Counted from the stretch's first letter, positions 9,510-20,003 are shown. The stretch: DNA of 64,000 nt from Nitrospirota bacterium (GCA_021811105.1 JAJZPM010000007.1:25988-89987), one strand, 5' to 3'. Notes: generated by a model not told the origin, from the sequence alone. Program-made: numbers and translations.

Positions 9510-10100
9510 CTAACACAAGTTCCAATCCGCCAGCCAAACATCCACTTCCACCTGGAAAAATCCCGACTTTCCAAAAACATTTACGTACTTGCAGTTATAC
9601 GATGCTACGTAATGGGTGGGATATTCAGCGGGAGCAAAGGTGCTCTGGGTATAATCATTCCACCACTTGATCTTTCTCTGCACGTCCAATAAAGGCATCG
9701 TACAAGAATTTGTTCCATCGATAAGGGTGCAGTTGGGATAGACCGTCATGGTCTCGATTATCGGCGATGCCGGGTCCTCATTGGCCTTTCTATAGGTGAT
9801 TGTGCATTCTTCGACGCTGGCGGAAAAGGGATCGTCCGTAATGTTGGGAATGAGCTTTGTCGCGTCTATCGTCAACGTGGCATCCTCTCTGAAGAGTCCC
9901 TTTTCGGGCTGCCCACTGGGACAGATATGCACATTGGTATCGATGTCTATATTCGTAGGCGCAATAGACACGGACTTGATCACGATGCCTGTCCCGTCAC
10001 TGCCGGACGAGCCGGGAGCGCCTTGCCCTCCACCGCAGCCGGCAAGCGCAATGAGCGATACAAGACCAATAATGAAACCATAGTATTTATTCTTCATCAT
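9510..10100 (-). CDS. Small lipoprotein of unknown function
   Basis: A 196-aa predicted lipoprotein. The N-terminus MMKNKYYGFIIGLVSLIALA leads to a lipobox Cys (LAGCGGG), followed by a short Gly/Ser linker (GQGAPGSSGSDGTG) that resembles a brief collagen-like stretch. The rest is a beta-rich domain containing four or more cysteines (VHICPSG, VEECTI, NCTLIDGTNSCTM, SYNCKYV) that could form disulfides in the periplasm. I do not recognise the family. It is followed after 11 bases by the Ig-repeat lipoprotein gene, suggesting co-expression. Confidence 0.6.
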   Translation of the reverse strand: MMKNKYYGFIIGLVSLIALAGCGGGQGAPGSSGSDGTGIVIKSVSIAPTNIDIDTNVHICPSGQPEKGLFREDATLTIDATKLIPNITDDPFSASVEECTITYRKANEDPASPIIETMTVYPNCTLIDGTNSCTMPLLDVQRKIKWWNDYTQSTFAPAEYPTHYVASYNCKYVNVFGKSGFFQVEVDVWLADWNLC

Positions 10101-10156
10101 GCCTCCTTAACTTTCATCTATATTACTTACTCTTTTTCAGCAGTTCGGCAACATTG

Positions 10157-12391
10157 CTACATAGGCTCTACTGGTCGACTCACAATCGTCGGTGTTATGA
10201 AAATGAGAAGCTCCTTGATTGTCGGTCCTATCTGCTGCTTCGTTTTAAACAGCCAACCGAGGCCGGGGATCTTGCTCAGAAGGGGTACGCCGGTGCTTGT
10301 CTCGGATTCGTCGAGCCTGTAGATGCCGCCGAGCACCAGAGTCTCTCCGGCTTTTACGAGCGCCTGGGTGGTAAGACTTTTTGTATTGACCACAGCGTTG
10401 GCCCCTGCTGTGCCGGGCTGGAGACTGTTGTCAGTCGCGTTGACCTTCAACTGAACATAGCCGTCGGGCGTGATCTTCGGGGTCACCTGAAGGCTCAAGG
10501 TGGCGGTCTGGGACTGGGTCTGGGTGCCGGCCTGACTCACCGTCGGTATGAAAAAAGTAGTACCCTGCTGTATTGTGGCCGCCTCGTTGTCCATGGTCAG
10601 GATCTTGGGATTCGAGAGAGTCTTTGATTTGTTGATAGACTCGAGGGCAGACAGGGAGACGCTCACGTTAAACGAGTTGGCGTGCCCCAGATTTAAGTTC
10701 ACCGCGCCGCCACCGTTGCCGGGGAGAGTCGCGGAAGGCCCTGCCGCTATCGTAGGAGTATTGACGGAAAATGCTCCGCCAACGTTATTAGGGAAAGTTT
10801 GCGAGGTAAACGAACCACCCCAATTAATTCCAAGCTGTGAACTGTAATCACTGTCTACCTCGACAAGCTTTGCCTCTATCATAACCTGGGGTTTCGCAAC
10901 ATCCATAATCCTCACTAGGTCCTTAACTTTGTCGATGCTTTGCTGTGTGTCCTTAACGATCAGGGTATTCATTCTGTTGTCGATTGTAATGCTGCCCCTA
11001 GGGCTGAGCAGTTTCCCGCTGCTGATAGCGGTCTGGATTTCCCCTGCGGTCGCGTAATTCACCCTCACTACCTCCTGCATCAGGGGCTCGGCCGCCTCTT
11101 CAGTCTCCTTCAGTTTCGCCCGTTCCTTTACGATCTCGTCAAATACCTTCACCGGGGCGATCCACAGAATATTGCCTTCGATCCGATGACTCAGGTGCGT
11201 CTGATTAAGGATAATGTCAAGCGCCTGGTCCCAGGGTACGTTCATCAGCTTGATCGTAATTTTCCCTTTGACTCCGGGATCGAGCACCAGGTTGTAATTA
11301 TTGACATCGGCAAGGAGCCTGAATATCGGCCCGACATCTGCATCCTGAAAATCAAGGGAGATCCTCTTCCCCTTGTAGCTGCCGTCGGTCTGATTTTCCT
11401 GCTCCGATGAGATAGCGGCCTCCTTCCGCGGCTCCGCCGCCCCGGCTATCGCCTCGTGCGGGGCAGTCTCCTTTGGCGGAGCCTCCATCTGCGGCTGGGA
11501 AGCGGCGATTTCCTTGTTCTTCAGTGATATCTCGATCGTATTTCCGACAGCAGCAACGTCGAACGCGGTCTTCGCCCTAAGGTCGAGTACGAGTCTTACT
11601 TTGTCCTTGTGCCGTCCTGCCCTTATACTCGCAAGAGGCGACACCGCCTTCGACGGGAGCGAAGCCTGCAGAGAGACATTCGGCACGTCAATGACGATTT
11701 TCCGGTCCAGGGGAAAGACATTCGGCATCATCGTTCCGTTGCCGATGATGACCACCTTCAGTCCTGCCGGAGATTTCTCCAGCTCAATGCGGTCGATCGT
11801 GGTCGCCCTGGCAAGGACCTCCTTATGGCCTTCTGCAGGCTGGACGCCCCCTTCCGCGCCGGAAGATTTTGTTTCCTCAACCGTCCCTGCCGAATCTGAA
11901 GGAGCCGTAGTATCAGGCACGTCCTTCTCCTCCACTTTCTCTTCGGTCTCCTTGCCCTGGGTCAGCGTGACCGGTTCTTCAGGCTTGACCAGGAGCGTAA
12001 GCGTATTATCCTTATACATAGGAACGACCGATGAAGGGGCTTGAAGGGTTATGTCCAGTTTGACCGACGGGTTCGGCGAGTCTGTCTGCTGCGGCACAAT
12101 CTCGCTAATTCCCGCTTTGGAAGACACTATCTTGCCGGTAAAACCGCCGATCCGCATATCGGGGATATCAACAGTCACCTTGTACGGGTCGTTACCCGTA
12201 TATATAGTATAAACAAAACTCTTGTTGCTGGTTATAGCGAGGCTGTTGTCTTCCGGCTTTATGTCTGTAATGACAGGCAGGTCGTCGATTACAGGGGTGC
12301 TCTTGACCGTCGCCCTTGATGCGCAGCCGAGGATCAGCGTTAATATCATAACCGGCAGAAGAATTTTTAATATCATATATTTTTTCATCAT
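10157..12391 (-). CDS. pilQ: Type IV pilus secretin PilQ
   Basis: This is the outer-membrane secretin through which the type IV pilus exits. The 744-aa protein has a lipobox signal (LILGC) and two AMIN domains (~45-150 and ~205-295). An STN domain starts with KRISLDFQDADVGPIFRLLA, and a NolW/N1 segment (VNYATAGEIQTAISS) follows. The C-terminal secretin domain contains VMIEAKLVEVDSDYSSQLG and ends with ELLIFITPTIVSRP. The start overlaps pilP by 4 bases (ATGA). It is the last gene of a leftward pilM-N-O-P-Q operon, the canonical order. Confidence 0.96.
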   Translation of the reverse strand: MMKKYMILKILLPVMILTLILGCASRATVKSTPVIDDLPVITDIKPEDNSLAITSNKSFVYTIYTGNDPYKVTVDIPDMRIGGFTGKIVSSKAGISEIVPQQTDSPNPSVKLDITLQAPSSVVPMYKDNTLTLLVKPEEPVTLTQGKETEEKVEEKDVPDTTAPSDSAGTVEETKSSGAEGGVQPAEGHKEVLARATTIDRIELEKSPAGLKVVIIGNGTMMPNVFPLDRKIVIDVPNVSLQASLPSKAVSPLASIRAGRHKDKVRLVLDLRAKTAFDVAAVGNTIEISLKNKEIAASQPQMEAPPKETAPHEAIAGAAEPRKEAAISSEQENQTDGSYKGKRISLDFQDADVGPIFRLLADVNNYNLVLDPGVKGKITIKLMNVPWDQALDIILNQTHLSHRIEGNILWIAPVKVFDEIVKERAKLKETEEAAEPLMQEVVRVNYATAGEIQTAISSGKLLSPRGSITIDNRMNTLIVKDTQQSIDKVKDLVRIMDVAKPQVMIEAKLVEVDSDYSSQLGINWGGSFTSQTFPNNVGGAFSVNTPTIAAGPSATLPGNGGGAVNLNLGHANSFNVSVSLSALESINKSKTLSNPKILTMDNEAATIQQGTTFFIPTVSQAGTQTQSQTATLSLQVTPKITPDGYVQLKVNATDNSLQPGTAGANAVVNTKSLTTQALVKAGETLVLGGIYRLDESETSTGVPLLSKIPGLGWLFKTKQQIGPTIKELLIFITPTIVSRPVEPM

Positions 12392-12945
12392 TCCCCCTCC
12401 TTGCGGAGTTTCAATATTGTATCCTTTGTTTTGAGTTGTCCCCTATAGTCTTTTACATGCTCCCGGATCAACACGCTGTCTCTCGTGATCTCTTCGACCT
12501 TCCCGCCGTAGAGTCCAAGCGTCGTCCCTTTCCTGATCGTGTAGGACTTGCCGTCAGGGAGAGTGATAAGAGCGAAATATTGTTTGTTATTCCAGAGTAT
12601 CGCAATCAGTTTAATCTCATCGACGTCGAAATTCTCTATTGGCTTTGCCCCGCGAAGCCGCTTGGGCTTTTCCTTTGCCACTTGTACGAGAGATACAAAA
12701 GGATCCCTCCGTCCTTTCTGCTCATACATATAGGTCGCTCTCTCCGCCTTCGGTTGCTCCGCAGGCTGAACCACCGCTTGGGCCGCCGGCGCTGCCTGCT
12801 TCTGGGCCGCGGGTATTTGCGCGACCGGTTTCCGGACCAAGGGTTTCTGCGGCTGCCCCTCTTTTTTGCATCCCATGAGAAAGAGCGAAAATCCTATTAT
12901 GAAAACCGCAACTGATTTTCCAATATGAGATAATAGTCTCTGCAT
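12388..12945 (-). CDS. pilP: Type IV pilus lipoprotein PilP
   Basis: A 185-aa inner-membrane lipoprotein that links the PilMNO platform to PilQ. A signal peptide with lipobox Cys (LFLMGCKKEG) is followed by a Pro/Ala/Gln-rich flexible linker (~30-65). A C-terminal beta domain then begins at RRDPFVSL and continues IENFDVDEIKLIAIL, the typical PilP homology region. The gene abuts pilO with no spacer and overlaps pilQ by 4 bases. Confidence 0.93.
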   Translation of the reverse strand: MQRLLSHIGKSVAVFIIGFSLFLMGCKKEGQPQKPLVRKPVAQIPAAQKQAAPAAQAVVQPAEQPKAERATYMYEQKGRRDPFVSLVQVAKEKPKRLRGAKPIENFDVDEIKLIAILWNNKQYFALITLPDGKSYTIRKGTTLGLYGGKVEEITRDSVLIREHVKDYRGQLKTKDTILKLRKEGE

Positions 12946-13557
12946 TTATTTCTTCTTCCCTGGCTCCGCTTTCGTGCCGGCCTCTGTTTCTGACACCGCC
13001 GAAAACGTGGACGCCGTGAAATTGATCTGCAGCACAGCCTTGCCCTGCTTCATTTGGGCACTCCCCATCTGGATATTGTTGATATTGACAATCCTGTTCA
13101 GTCGCGTGAGGCTGCTCAGAAAATTCGCAAAATCGTGATAGGTTCCGATGACCGCTACGGTAACGGGTATTTCAGCGACAATCCCGCTCGGGTGGTTCTT
13201 CTTCTGTCCGGGTTTCCATGATTTTATCTCCAGCCCTGCGACCGTCGAAAGGTCCGAGACCTGCTTGAGGAGGCTTGATATCTCCTTTTCCTCAGGAAGC
13301 TGTTCCTTCAGCTCATCGAGCCTTTTCGCCAGGGCCTCGTTCTCCTTCATCAGGATTTCGAGTTTGGCGCCTTTTGCCTGCCCGGTTGCGATCTTGTTGT
13401 TCTGCTCGTCGATCTTCGCATCGAGGGCCTTGATCTCCTTCTGTTTCGGCGATATTAAAAACATAAAGCCGACAATGAGAATAATCACCGCGGGCAGCGC
13501 AGCGACTATTACTTTTGCATAGAAGGGCAGACCTTTCACATTTATTTTTATCGCCAT
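12946..13557 (-). CDS. pilO: Type IV pilus inner-membrane protein PilO
   Basis: A 203-aa bitopic membrane protein. One transmembrane helix (VIVAALPAVIILIVGFMFLI) is followed by a long coiled coil (EIKALDAKIDEQNNKIATG to LKEQLPEEKEISSLL) and then a ferredoxin-like periplasmic domain. This is the standard PilO architecture. It pairs with PilN in the alignment complex. The position between pilN and pilP is canonical. Confidence 0.93.
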   Translation of the reverse strand: MAIKINVKGLPFYAKVIVAALPAVIILIVGFMFLISPKQKEIKALDAKIDEQNNKIATGQAKGAKLEILMKENEALAKRLDELKEQLPEEKEISSLLKQVSDLSTVAGLEIKSWKPGQKKNHPSGIVAEIPVTVAVIGTYHDFANFLSSLTRLNRIVNINNIQMGSAQMKQGKAVLQINFTASTFSAVSETEAGTKAEPGKKK

Positions 13558-13558
13558 A

Positions 13559-14098
13559 TCAGATTTTTACCTTGCAGGTGATGCCAAAGTTATATATGGT
13601 AAATCCTCCCTGCTGTGCCTGGACCGACTCCTGCAGGTACACGTCGGCAAGGATCTTCGAGCCTTTCAAGTTATTTACAAAATTCACTACATCCGTATTC
13701 GAAAAAGCGCTGCATTTCAAGTTTATGCTGTCCGCGGTGATATTCATGGAAGTAAGCCACACGCCCACCGGCAAAAGGGTGCTGATCTCATCGAGGATCC
13801 TCACCGGCACCGCGGTATTCTTGCCGAGCTGTTCGATAATATCTTTTCGTTTTCTGTATTCAGCGTTCCTTTTCTCATAGTCGTCAACGGCCTTTATCTT
13901 ATTTGCCAGTTCCTCAAGTTTTCGTTCGTTCTCAGTCACCTGGGCCTGTCTTGAGGCAAGCCGGGACTGGAAAAAATAATTGAGGTAGAACATGACGGCT
14001 ATCGAGACAATCACTACCCCGACGGCGACGATGAGAAACGTGGGCAGCGGCTTCGCCTTCTTTTTCTTCTTGACCGGGAGAAGATTGATTTTTATCAT
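13559..14098 (-). CDS. pilN: Type IV pilus inner-membrane protein PilN
   Basis: A 179-aa protein that begins with the conserved cytoplasmic motif INLLP (MIKINLLPVKKKKKAKPLP), which docks onto PilM in known systems. A transmembrane helix, a coiled coil and a PilN-type periplasmic domain (PVRILDEISTLLPVGVWLTS) follow. The start overlaps pilM by 4 bases (ATGA), and pilO follows after one base. Confidence 0.94.
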   Translation of the reverse strand: MIKINLLPVKKKKKAKPLPTFLIVAVGVVIVSIAVMFYLNYFFQSRLASRQAQVTENERKLEELANKIKAVDDYEKRNAEYRKRKDIIEQLGKNTAVPVRILDEISTLLPVGVWLTSMNITADSINLKCSAFSNTDVVNFVNNLKGSKILADVYLQESVQAQQGGFTIYNFGITCKVKI

Positions 14099-15147
14099 CG
14101 GTCACCCTGCCTGCGGAGTGCCAGCCCGACCGCCACTGCCATAATCGGTGCGATCTCCTTGATATAGGCAACATCAAACTTATTCGGTATCTTGATGTTC
14201 CTGAAAGGGTCGACAACCTTTGTCTCGATTCCGGTCCTGCCGGCGATCATTGAAGAAAAATCCTTCAGGAGCGAGCAACCCCCGCCGAATATTACTTCGG
14301 AGATGTCCTCATGCACCGTCGTGCTCCGGTAGTAGTCAAAAGACCGCACGATCTCGCTCAATATCTCTTCGGATGCCGACTCTACGACGGCTGCTGCGTC
14401 CTCATGGGAAACGTTCTCGACAGACTCGCCCCTTTTCAGCCTTTCGGCATTTTCATATGAGATGTTAAACTCTCTCTGAAGCGCCTCGGTATGGAGATTG
14501 CTGCCGAGAGAACTGTCCCTTGTGAATACCGAAATGCCACCCTTCAGGATGCTCAGGTTGATCGTACTCGCCCCGATATTGAGCAATGCAATATTCTTTT
14601 CGGGCTCGATTTCATAATTAACGCCGTACATATTCTCAAGCGCGAAGGCGTCGATGTCGACGATAATGGGATTGAGGCCCGCTTCCTTTATCACCGAGAT
14701 ATATTCGTTGATGATATCCTTCTTGACCGCGACAAGGATTACGTCCATCTCCCCGGGTTCCTCTTTGGGCCCGAGTATCTGAAAATCAAGGTTCACGTCT
14801 TCGATATCGAACGGCACGTACTGCTCGGCCTCGAACTTTATCGACTCCGAAAGGTCTTCCTCCGACATCTCGGGTAACGATATCCTTTTGATGATGACCG
14901 AGGAATGGCCGGAAATGGAAATCACAGTATCCTTTGTCTTGATGCCGGTCTTCTTGATCATCTCTTTGATCGAGTCGACAAGCCTGATGGAATCGATGAT
15001 GGACCCGTCGACGATCAGTTCAGGCGGGAGTGTGTGAATGTCGAAGAGCTCAAGTTCATAAGAGCCTTTCGACTCTCTGAGCTTTACCGTTTTGATATAA
15101 CTTGACCCTAAATCTAATCCGATGGAACCTTTACCTTTAAAAAGCAT
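14095..15147 (-). CDS. pilM: Type IV pilus assembly ATPase-fold protein PilM
   Basis: A 350-aa actin-like cytoplasmic protein. The phosphate-1 motif SIGLDLGSSYIKTVKL is near the start. The SHS2-like insertion (SISGHSSVIIKRISLPEMSEE) and the adenosine-side motif EVIFGGGCSLLKDF are also visible. It binds nucleotide and the PilN N-terminus in characterised systems. It is the first gene of the pilMNOPQ operon. The 119 bases upstream, to truB, are A+T-rich and likely carry the operon promoter, although I cannot place -10/-35 boxes with confidence. Confidence 0.94.
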   Translation of the reverse strand: MLFKGKGSIGLDLGSSYIKTVKLRESKGSYELELFDIHTLPPELIVDGSIIDSIRLVDSIKEMIKKTGIKTKDTVISISGHSSVIIKRISLPEMSEEDLSESIKFEAEQYVPFDIEDVNLDFQILGPKEEPGEMDVILVAVKKDIINEYISVIKEAGLNPIIVDIDAFALENMYGVNYEIEPEKNIALLNIGASTINLSILKGGISVFTRDSSLGSNLHTEALQREFNISYENAERLKRGESVENVSHEDAAAVVESASEEILSEIVRSFDYYRSTTVHEDISEVIFGGGCSLLKDFSSMIAGRTGIETKVVDPFRNIKIPNKFDVAYIKEIAPIMAVAVGLALRRQGDR

Positions 15148-15266
15148 AGCTTATGAATACCAGAAAAAAAAAATTATGTCAAGGTTTTTTTTCGGAATAT
15201 TACTGTTATATCAAATAGTTCAATATAAACACTTAGAAATTAGTTTAACAAATAGGGAGTTTTGGG

Positions 15267-16163
15267 CTATAAATTTAAGATTCTTTCGACGCGAACATAC
15301 CCTTTGTCTACCGTTCCAATTCCGAACAATTGACCTGAAGGACCTTTTATCCTGACAAAGGAACCTAGAGCTAAATCATTGGAATTAAGCGATTTTATTG
15401 CGACTCCATTTTTTGCTTTTTCATAATCGTTCTGCTCCAGGACTATTTCTTTCAATTCTGAAAGGGCCTCGTCCAACGAATAAAAGGCTTTCTTGCAAAC
15501 GGCCTGGAAGACATCGCTCCCAAGCTCGCTCAGGGAGACAGAATTTGCAATGCCAAAAAAACCTACCGCAGACCGTTCGAGAGCAACGAGGTGACCTCCC
15601 GGACCGAGGACAGCGCCGATGTCGTCGCAGAGCGTCCTGATATATGTCCCCTTGGAGCATGATACCTCCATGTCAAAATAGGGCAGCTGCGCAGCGGTCA
15701 CCTTAAGATCGTAGACCCTGACGCGTCGTTCAGGTCTGTCTATCTCAATGCCCTTTCTCGCAAGCTTATAGAGTCTTTCCCCATGCACCTTGACCGCTGA
15801 ATACATGGGAGGCCTCTGCGTAATCTCGCCTTCAAACATCTTTACGACCTTTACCAGTTTGTCTTCGGTTACCGAAGAAGCGTCTTTCCGCTCGACCACC
15901 CTCCCTTCCGCATCGCAGGTATCGGTGCGTTCGCCGAGTTTCACCCTGGCGCGATATTTTTTGTCCATGTCCAGGAGAAATCTGCTCACCTTTGTCGCTT
16001 CGCCGAGACAGACGAGAAGAACACCCGTTGCCATGGGGTCAAGAGTTCCCGTGTGGCCGGCCTTTCGCACGCCAAAGATGCGCTTTACCTTCGTAACAGC
16101 CTGGAGGGAGGTGATACCAGAGGGTTTATTGATGTTTATTATCAGGTCCATCGGTGACGTCAC
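15267..16163 (-). CDS. truB: tRNA pseudouridine(55) synthase
   Basis: It isomerises U55 to pseudouridine in the T-loop of tRNAs. The catalytic aspartate lies in GTLDPMATGVLLVCLGEATK. INKPSGITS near the N-terminus, YSAVKVHGERLYKLAR and the CSKGTYIRTLCDDIG motif are intact. The 298 aa include a C-terminal PUA-like region. The frame starts at a GTG (16163); an ATG four codons later (16151) is equally possible, and neither has a clear ribosome-binding site. It is last in the infB-rbfA-nrnA-truB order common in bacteria. Confidence 0.95.
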   Translation of the reverse strand: MTSPMDLIININKPSGITSLQAVTKVKRIFGVRKAGHTGTLDPMATGVLLVCLGEATKVSRFLLDMDKKYRARVKLGERTDTCDAEGRVVERKDASSVTEDKLVKVVKMFEGEITQRPPMYSAVKVHGERLYKLARKGIEIDRPERRVRVYDLKVTAAQLPYFDMEVSCSKGTYIRTLCDDIGAVLGPGGHLVALERSAVGFFGIANSVSLSELGSDVFQAVCKKAFYSLDEALSELKEIVLEQNDYEKAKNGVAIKSLNSNDLALGSFVRIKGPSGQLFGIGTVDKGYVRVERILNL

Positions 16164-16195
16164 AGAAGAGCAGATACAGGGAAGACTGGCCCGCT

Positions 16196-17146
16196 TTATC
16201 TGCCGGACCGCCGTCCCGCCAGGAATAATGCTTCCTTTATACTTTTCAGATCGGAATTCGTTTTAAAACCTGCCGCGTTTCTGTGGCCGCCGCCGCCGAA
16301 TCTTTCCGCAATCCGTGCGACATTTACAGCTCCCTTGGACCTCAGACTTGCCTTCCAGCCGCCCTGATCGAGTTCCCGCAGCAGGACCGCGACCCTGATC
16401 GACCCGATCATGCGAGGGAAGTTCGAAAAATTTTCAGTATCTTCCGCACTGGTGCCTGTCTCGCGGTACATCCTCTTCGTGATATGGATCGCGGCAACTC
16501 CGTCCCTCACCTCGAGCGTATTGAGCGCATCTACCAGGAGCCTGAACCTCTTATACTCCCATGTCTGGTAGAGGGAGACTGCAATGCGGTTCGGCTCCGC
16601 ACCGGCATCCACAAGTTCGGCGCTCGCCCGGAGCACGTCTGAGGTGGTGTTACTATACCTGAAGGTGCCTGTATCCACCGAAATAGCGGTGTAGAGATTC
16701 GTCGCCATCTCCTTGGTAATTTTTACGCAGAGGGCCTTTACCAAATAATAGACCATTACTCCCGTCGCCGCCGCCTTGTGGTTTATCCATCGGACGTTTC
16801 CGAAATCGTTCCCGGTCTCGTGATGGTCGATCACAATCGACTTCCTGAACCGGTGACCTTCGAGCCCCGCCCTTTCAGGGCTGTTGCAGTCAAGCAGCAC
16901 GAGCACCGGATCTTTCTTTAAGACCGGCCGTAGCCCGGAAATGAATTTTTTCCTTCCCGGCAAGAACTTGAAATACTTCGGAACAGGGTCCCTGCTGTAC
17001 AGAAAGGTCTTCTTCCCTATGGCTTCGAGTGCGGCGGAGAGCGCAAGTACGGAGCCCACCGCGTCCCCGTCAGGGTCGATATGGGCGGCGATCAAAAAAG
17101 GTCCTTCCTCCATAAAGGCGGACAACAGTTTCTTAGGTATCCGCAT
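16196..17146 (-). CDS. nrnA: DHH-family oligoribonuclease / pAp phosphatase (NrnA-like)
   Basis: A 316-aa DHH/DHHA1 phosphoesterase that degrades short oligoribonucleotides and, in characterised homologues, dephosphorylates 3'-phosphoadenosine 5'-phosphate. Visible motifs are AAHIDPDGDAVGS (I), LLDCNSPERAG (II), IVIDHHETGND (III, the DHH) and the C-terminal DHHA1 glycine motif RFGGGGHRNAAGF. It overlaps rbfA by 14 bases and precedes truB, its usual neighbour between rbfA and truB. Confidence 0.92.
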   Translation of the reverse strand: MRIPKKLLSAFMEEGPFLIAAHIDPDGDAVGSVLALSAALEAIGKKTFLYSRDPVPKYFKFLPGRKKFISGLRPVLKKDPVLVLLDCNSPERAGLEGHRFRKSIVIDHHETGNDFGNVRWINHKAAATGVMVYYLVKALCVKITKEMATNLYTAISVDTGTFRYSNTTSDVLRASAELVDAGAEPNRIAVSLYQTWEYKRFRLLVDALNTLEVRDGVAAIHITKRMYRETGTSAEDTENFSNFPRMIGSIRVAVLLRELDQGGWKASLRSKGAVNVARIAERFGGGGHRNAAGFKTNSDLKSIKEALFLAGRRSGR

Positions 17147-17489
17147 CGCCTTCCTTGATTTCCTTCAACAGTTTATCTATCTTGAAGCCGTATTCTATCG
17201 ACGTATCGATCCTGAATTCGATCGCGGGAATAAACTTCATCTTGAGCCGCTTCGTCAACAGAGACCGTATGAAGTTTTTCGAGGAATTCAGGATATCGAG
17301 AGTGAGGTCCCGCTCTTCCTCTTTCAGGATACTCACATAGACCTTCGCCAGCTTAAGGTCCGCGCTCAGGTCTACGCCGGTGACGGTAACAAACCCTATT
17401 CTCGGGTCCTTGAGGCGGTACATGATAATGTCAGCGACTTCTTCTCTTATGAGATCGCCGACCCGCTCGGAACGTTTGTATGGCAGCAT
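17133..17489 (-). CDS. rbfA: Ribosome-binding factor A
   Basis: A 118-aa KH-fold protein needed for late maturation of 16S rRNA and the 30S subunit. The N-terminus YKRSERVGDLIREEVADII and the stretch DPRIGFVTVTGVDLSADL are characteristic. The C-terminal KH helix (LRMKFIPAIEFRID-like segment KRLKMKFIPAIEFRIDTS) is intact. It follows infB after about 100 bases and overlaps nrnA. Confidence 0.94.
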   Translation of the reverse strand: MLPYKRSERVGDLIREEVADIIMYRLKDPRIGFVTVTGVDLSADLKLAKVYVSILKEEERDLTLDILNSSKNFIRSLLTKRLKMKFIPAIEFRIDTSIEYGFKIDKLLKEIKEGDADT

Positions 17490-17588
17490 AATTCACCTTT
17501 TCCTGCAACAGTCGGTTCTGGAAACGAATTGCCCGTATTCTTCTTTCCCCTCGGGCGAGGGAGACACTCCACAGTCCCGTAAACGGGA

Positions 17589-20003
17589 TCAGAGTTTTGC
17601 GGCTATCTTTTCTATGATGAAGTTTTCGAGGACATCTCCGACCTTGAGGTCATTATAGTTCTCTATGAGGATCCCGCATTCATAGCCGGTTTGTACTTCC
17701 TTCACATCGTCTTTAAACCTCTTGAGTGTACTCATCTTTCCCTCATATACGACGATGTTGTCCCTCAATACACGGATTCCGTCACTCGCACGCGACATAT
17801 ATCCGTCGACGACGTAACAGCCCGCGATCGTACCGAGCCGGGAGACCGGGAAGAGCTGCCTGACCTCCGCCCTTCCGAGGACCTTCTCCTTGAGCGTCGG
17901 CTCGAGCATGCCCTCGAGCGCCTTCTTGACGTCTTCTATCGCTTCATAAATCACGTTATAAAGCCGGATGTCCACCCCTTCTTTTTCCGCGGTCTGCGAC
18001 GCCTTCGTCTCGGGGCGCACATTGAAACCGATAATAATCGCGTTGGACGCGGTGGCCAGCATCACGTCCGACTCGTTGATGCCGCCGACCGAAGTATGGA
18101 TGACCTTCACCTTCACCTCGGGGTGGGTGATATTTTCGAAGGCGTCCTTCAGGGCCTCGACAGACCCCTGGACGTCGCCCTTGATGATAATGTTCAGCTC
18201 CTTTATCTGGCCTTCCTTGATCTTCGTATAGAGTTCGTCAAGCGTGAGTTTTTTCGCCTTCGCGATCTCAATGGATCTCTGCTTCTGGAACCGTGCAAGG
18301 GCGATCTGGCGCGCCCGCTTCTCGTCTTCGACAACGGTGAAAACATCGCCTGCCGCAGGCACCTCCGAAAAACCGATCACCTCGACAGGGGTCGAAGGCC
18401 CTGCGTTTTGTATGCGCTTGCCCGAGTCGTCAATCAAAGCCCTCACCTTCCCCACATGGACGCCCGACAGGAGCGCATCCCCGACTTTGAGGTTGCCGGT
18501 CTGCACAAGAAGAGTGGCAACAGGCCCCCTGCCCTTGTCGAGCTTCGCCTCAACCACCGTGCCCTTGGCCTCCCTGTCCGGGTTTGCCTTGAGTTCCATC
18601 ATCTCCGCCTGCAGAAGGATCATTTCAAGCAGGTGCTCGATGCCGATACGCTTTTTTGCGGAGACCTCGACGAATATATTCTGCCCGCCCCATTCTTCAG
18701 AGATGATGCCCTGTTCGGAAAGCTCGCTCTTCACCTTTGCCGGGTTCGCTTCGGGTTTGTCTATCTTGTTCACCGCAACCACGATCGGCACACTCGCCGC
18801 TTTCGCATGGTTGATAGCCTCGACCGTCTGGGGCATGACCCCGTCGTCCGCGGCGACCACGAGGACGACTATGTCCGTGACCTTTGCACCTCTTGCCCTC
18901 ATCGAGGTAAATGCTTCGTGGCCGGGCGTGTCGAGGAAGACGATATCCTTGCCCTTCAGGTTGACCTTGTATGCGCCGATATGCTGGGTGATGCCTCCGG
19001 CCTCGGTCTCGGTCACTTTCGTCTCACGGATTGCGTCGAGAAGCGACGTCTTGCCGTGGTCAACATGTCCCATGATCGTCACTACGGGTGCTCTCGGCAG
19101 GAGCTTCGTCACATCCTCCTGCACCACCTCGACCTGCGTATCTTCCTCGACCGATGCGAGTTCCAGTTTGACCCCGAAACTCTCCGCGACAAGAAGGGCG
19201 GCATCCAGATCAACAGGCTGGTTGATGGTCGGCATGTATCCAAGCTCCATAAATTTCTTGATCACGTCAGAAAATTTCAGACCGATCAACTCCGAAAACT
19301 CCTTGACGGTCGTGCCTTCGCGGAGCTTCAGGTTCTTCTTTCTCGGCATCGTTGAAAGTACCTGTCCCTTTGACTCCTGCCTATGGCCGAATCTCGACCT
19401 CTCACCCTTTTTGCCCCCCTTTACGTCATGCCACTTCTTCGGCTCTATCTTTCTGATCGCCTGAAAGGCACGCTGCAGACCGGGCTTGGCCTTGAATTTC
19501 TCTATCTTCTCGGCCTCCATATCTTTCTTGAAGCGGTCGGGTAACTTTATCTCTTCTTCGCCCTCCGCAACCGGCACGGCAGTGCCCTCCGCGACCTGCG
19601 CCCCCTCCTCCGCTTCAGGCATCTTCTCCTGCTCTTTTGTTATTGCTCCCGGAACCTCGGTCGCTTTCTTTGCCTGAGGCTGCTGAGGTTTTGTCACCGC
19701 GGGTGCAGCCTTCTTTTCCGCAGGCTTTGCCGCCTCCGTTTTGGGAGGTGCCGCAGCCGGCCTGGCCGTCTCTGCGACCGCCTGTTTCGAATCCTTTACC
19801 GCGGCCTTGGAAGGCTTTTCGGCGGGGACTTCTTTTGCCGGCGCAGGCGAGGTCAACATCTTCGTGATCCTTGCGGCGATAGCATCCTCAATGGTAGACG
19901 AGTGTGTCTTCCCCTCCACGCCGACCTTCACAAGCTCGTCAATGATCTCTTTATTGCTTTTGCTTAGCTGTTTCGCTAACTCGTATATCCTTATTTTCGA
20001 CAT
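17589..20003 (-). CDS. infB: Translation initiation factor IF-2
   Basis: A GTPase that brings fMet-tRNA to the 30S initiation complex. The 804 aa are arranged as an IF2_N domain ([20 protein letters not shown]), a long Ala/Lys/Glu/Pro-rich low-complexity linker (~50-190), a second IF2_N-like domain and the G domain. The G domain has [14 protein letters not shown] (G1), [15 protein letters not shown] (G3) and [10 protein letters not shown] (G4). IF-2 domains II-IV with the C-terminal tRNA-binding barrel ([18 protein letters not shown]) complete it. nusA is not next to it here. Upstream is the divergent rpmB promoter region. Confidence 0.96.
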   Translation of the reverse strand: MSKIRIYELAKQLSKSNKEIIDELVKVGVEGKTHSSTIEDAIAARITKMLTSPAPAKEVPAEKPSKAAVKDSKQAVAETARPAAAPPKTEAAKPAEKKAAPAVTKPQQPQAKKATEVPGAITKEQEKMPEAEEGAQVAEGTAVPVAEGEEEIKLPDRFKKDMEAEKIEKFKAKPGLQRAFQAIRKIEPKKWHDVKGGKKGERSRFGHRQESKGQVLSTMPRKKNLKLREGTTVKEFSELIGLKFSDVIKKFMELGYMPTINQPVDLDAALLVAESFGVKLELASVEEDTQVEVVQEDVTKLLPRAPVVTIMGHVDHGKTSLLDAIRETKVTETEAGGITQHIGAYKVNLKGKDIVFLDTPGHEAFTSMRARGAKVTDIVVLVVAADDGVMPQTVEAINHAKAASVPIVVAVNKIDKPEANPAKVKSELSEQGIISEEWGGQNIFVEVSAKKRIGIEHLLEMILLQAEMMELKANPDREAKGTVVEAKLDKGRGPVATLLVQTGNLKVGDALLSGVHVGKVRALIDDSGKRIQNAGPSTPVEVIGFSEVPAAGDVFTVVEDEKRARQIALARFQKQRSIEIAKAKKLTLDELYTKIKEGQIKELNIIIKGDVQGSVEALKDAFENITHPEVKVKVIHTSVGGINESDVMLATASNAIIIGFNVRPETKASQTAEKEGVDIRLYNVIYEAIEDVKKALEGMLEPTLKEKVLGRAEVRQLFPVSRLGTIAGCYVVDGYMSRASDGIRVLRDNIVVYEGKMSTLKRFKDDVKEVQTGYECGILIENYNDLKVGDVLENFIIEKIAAKL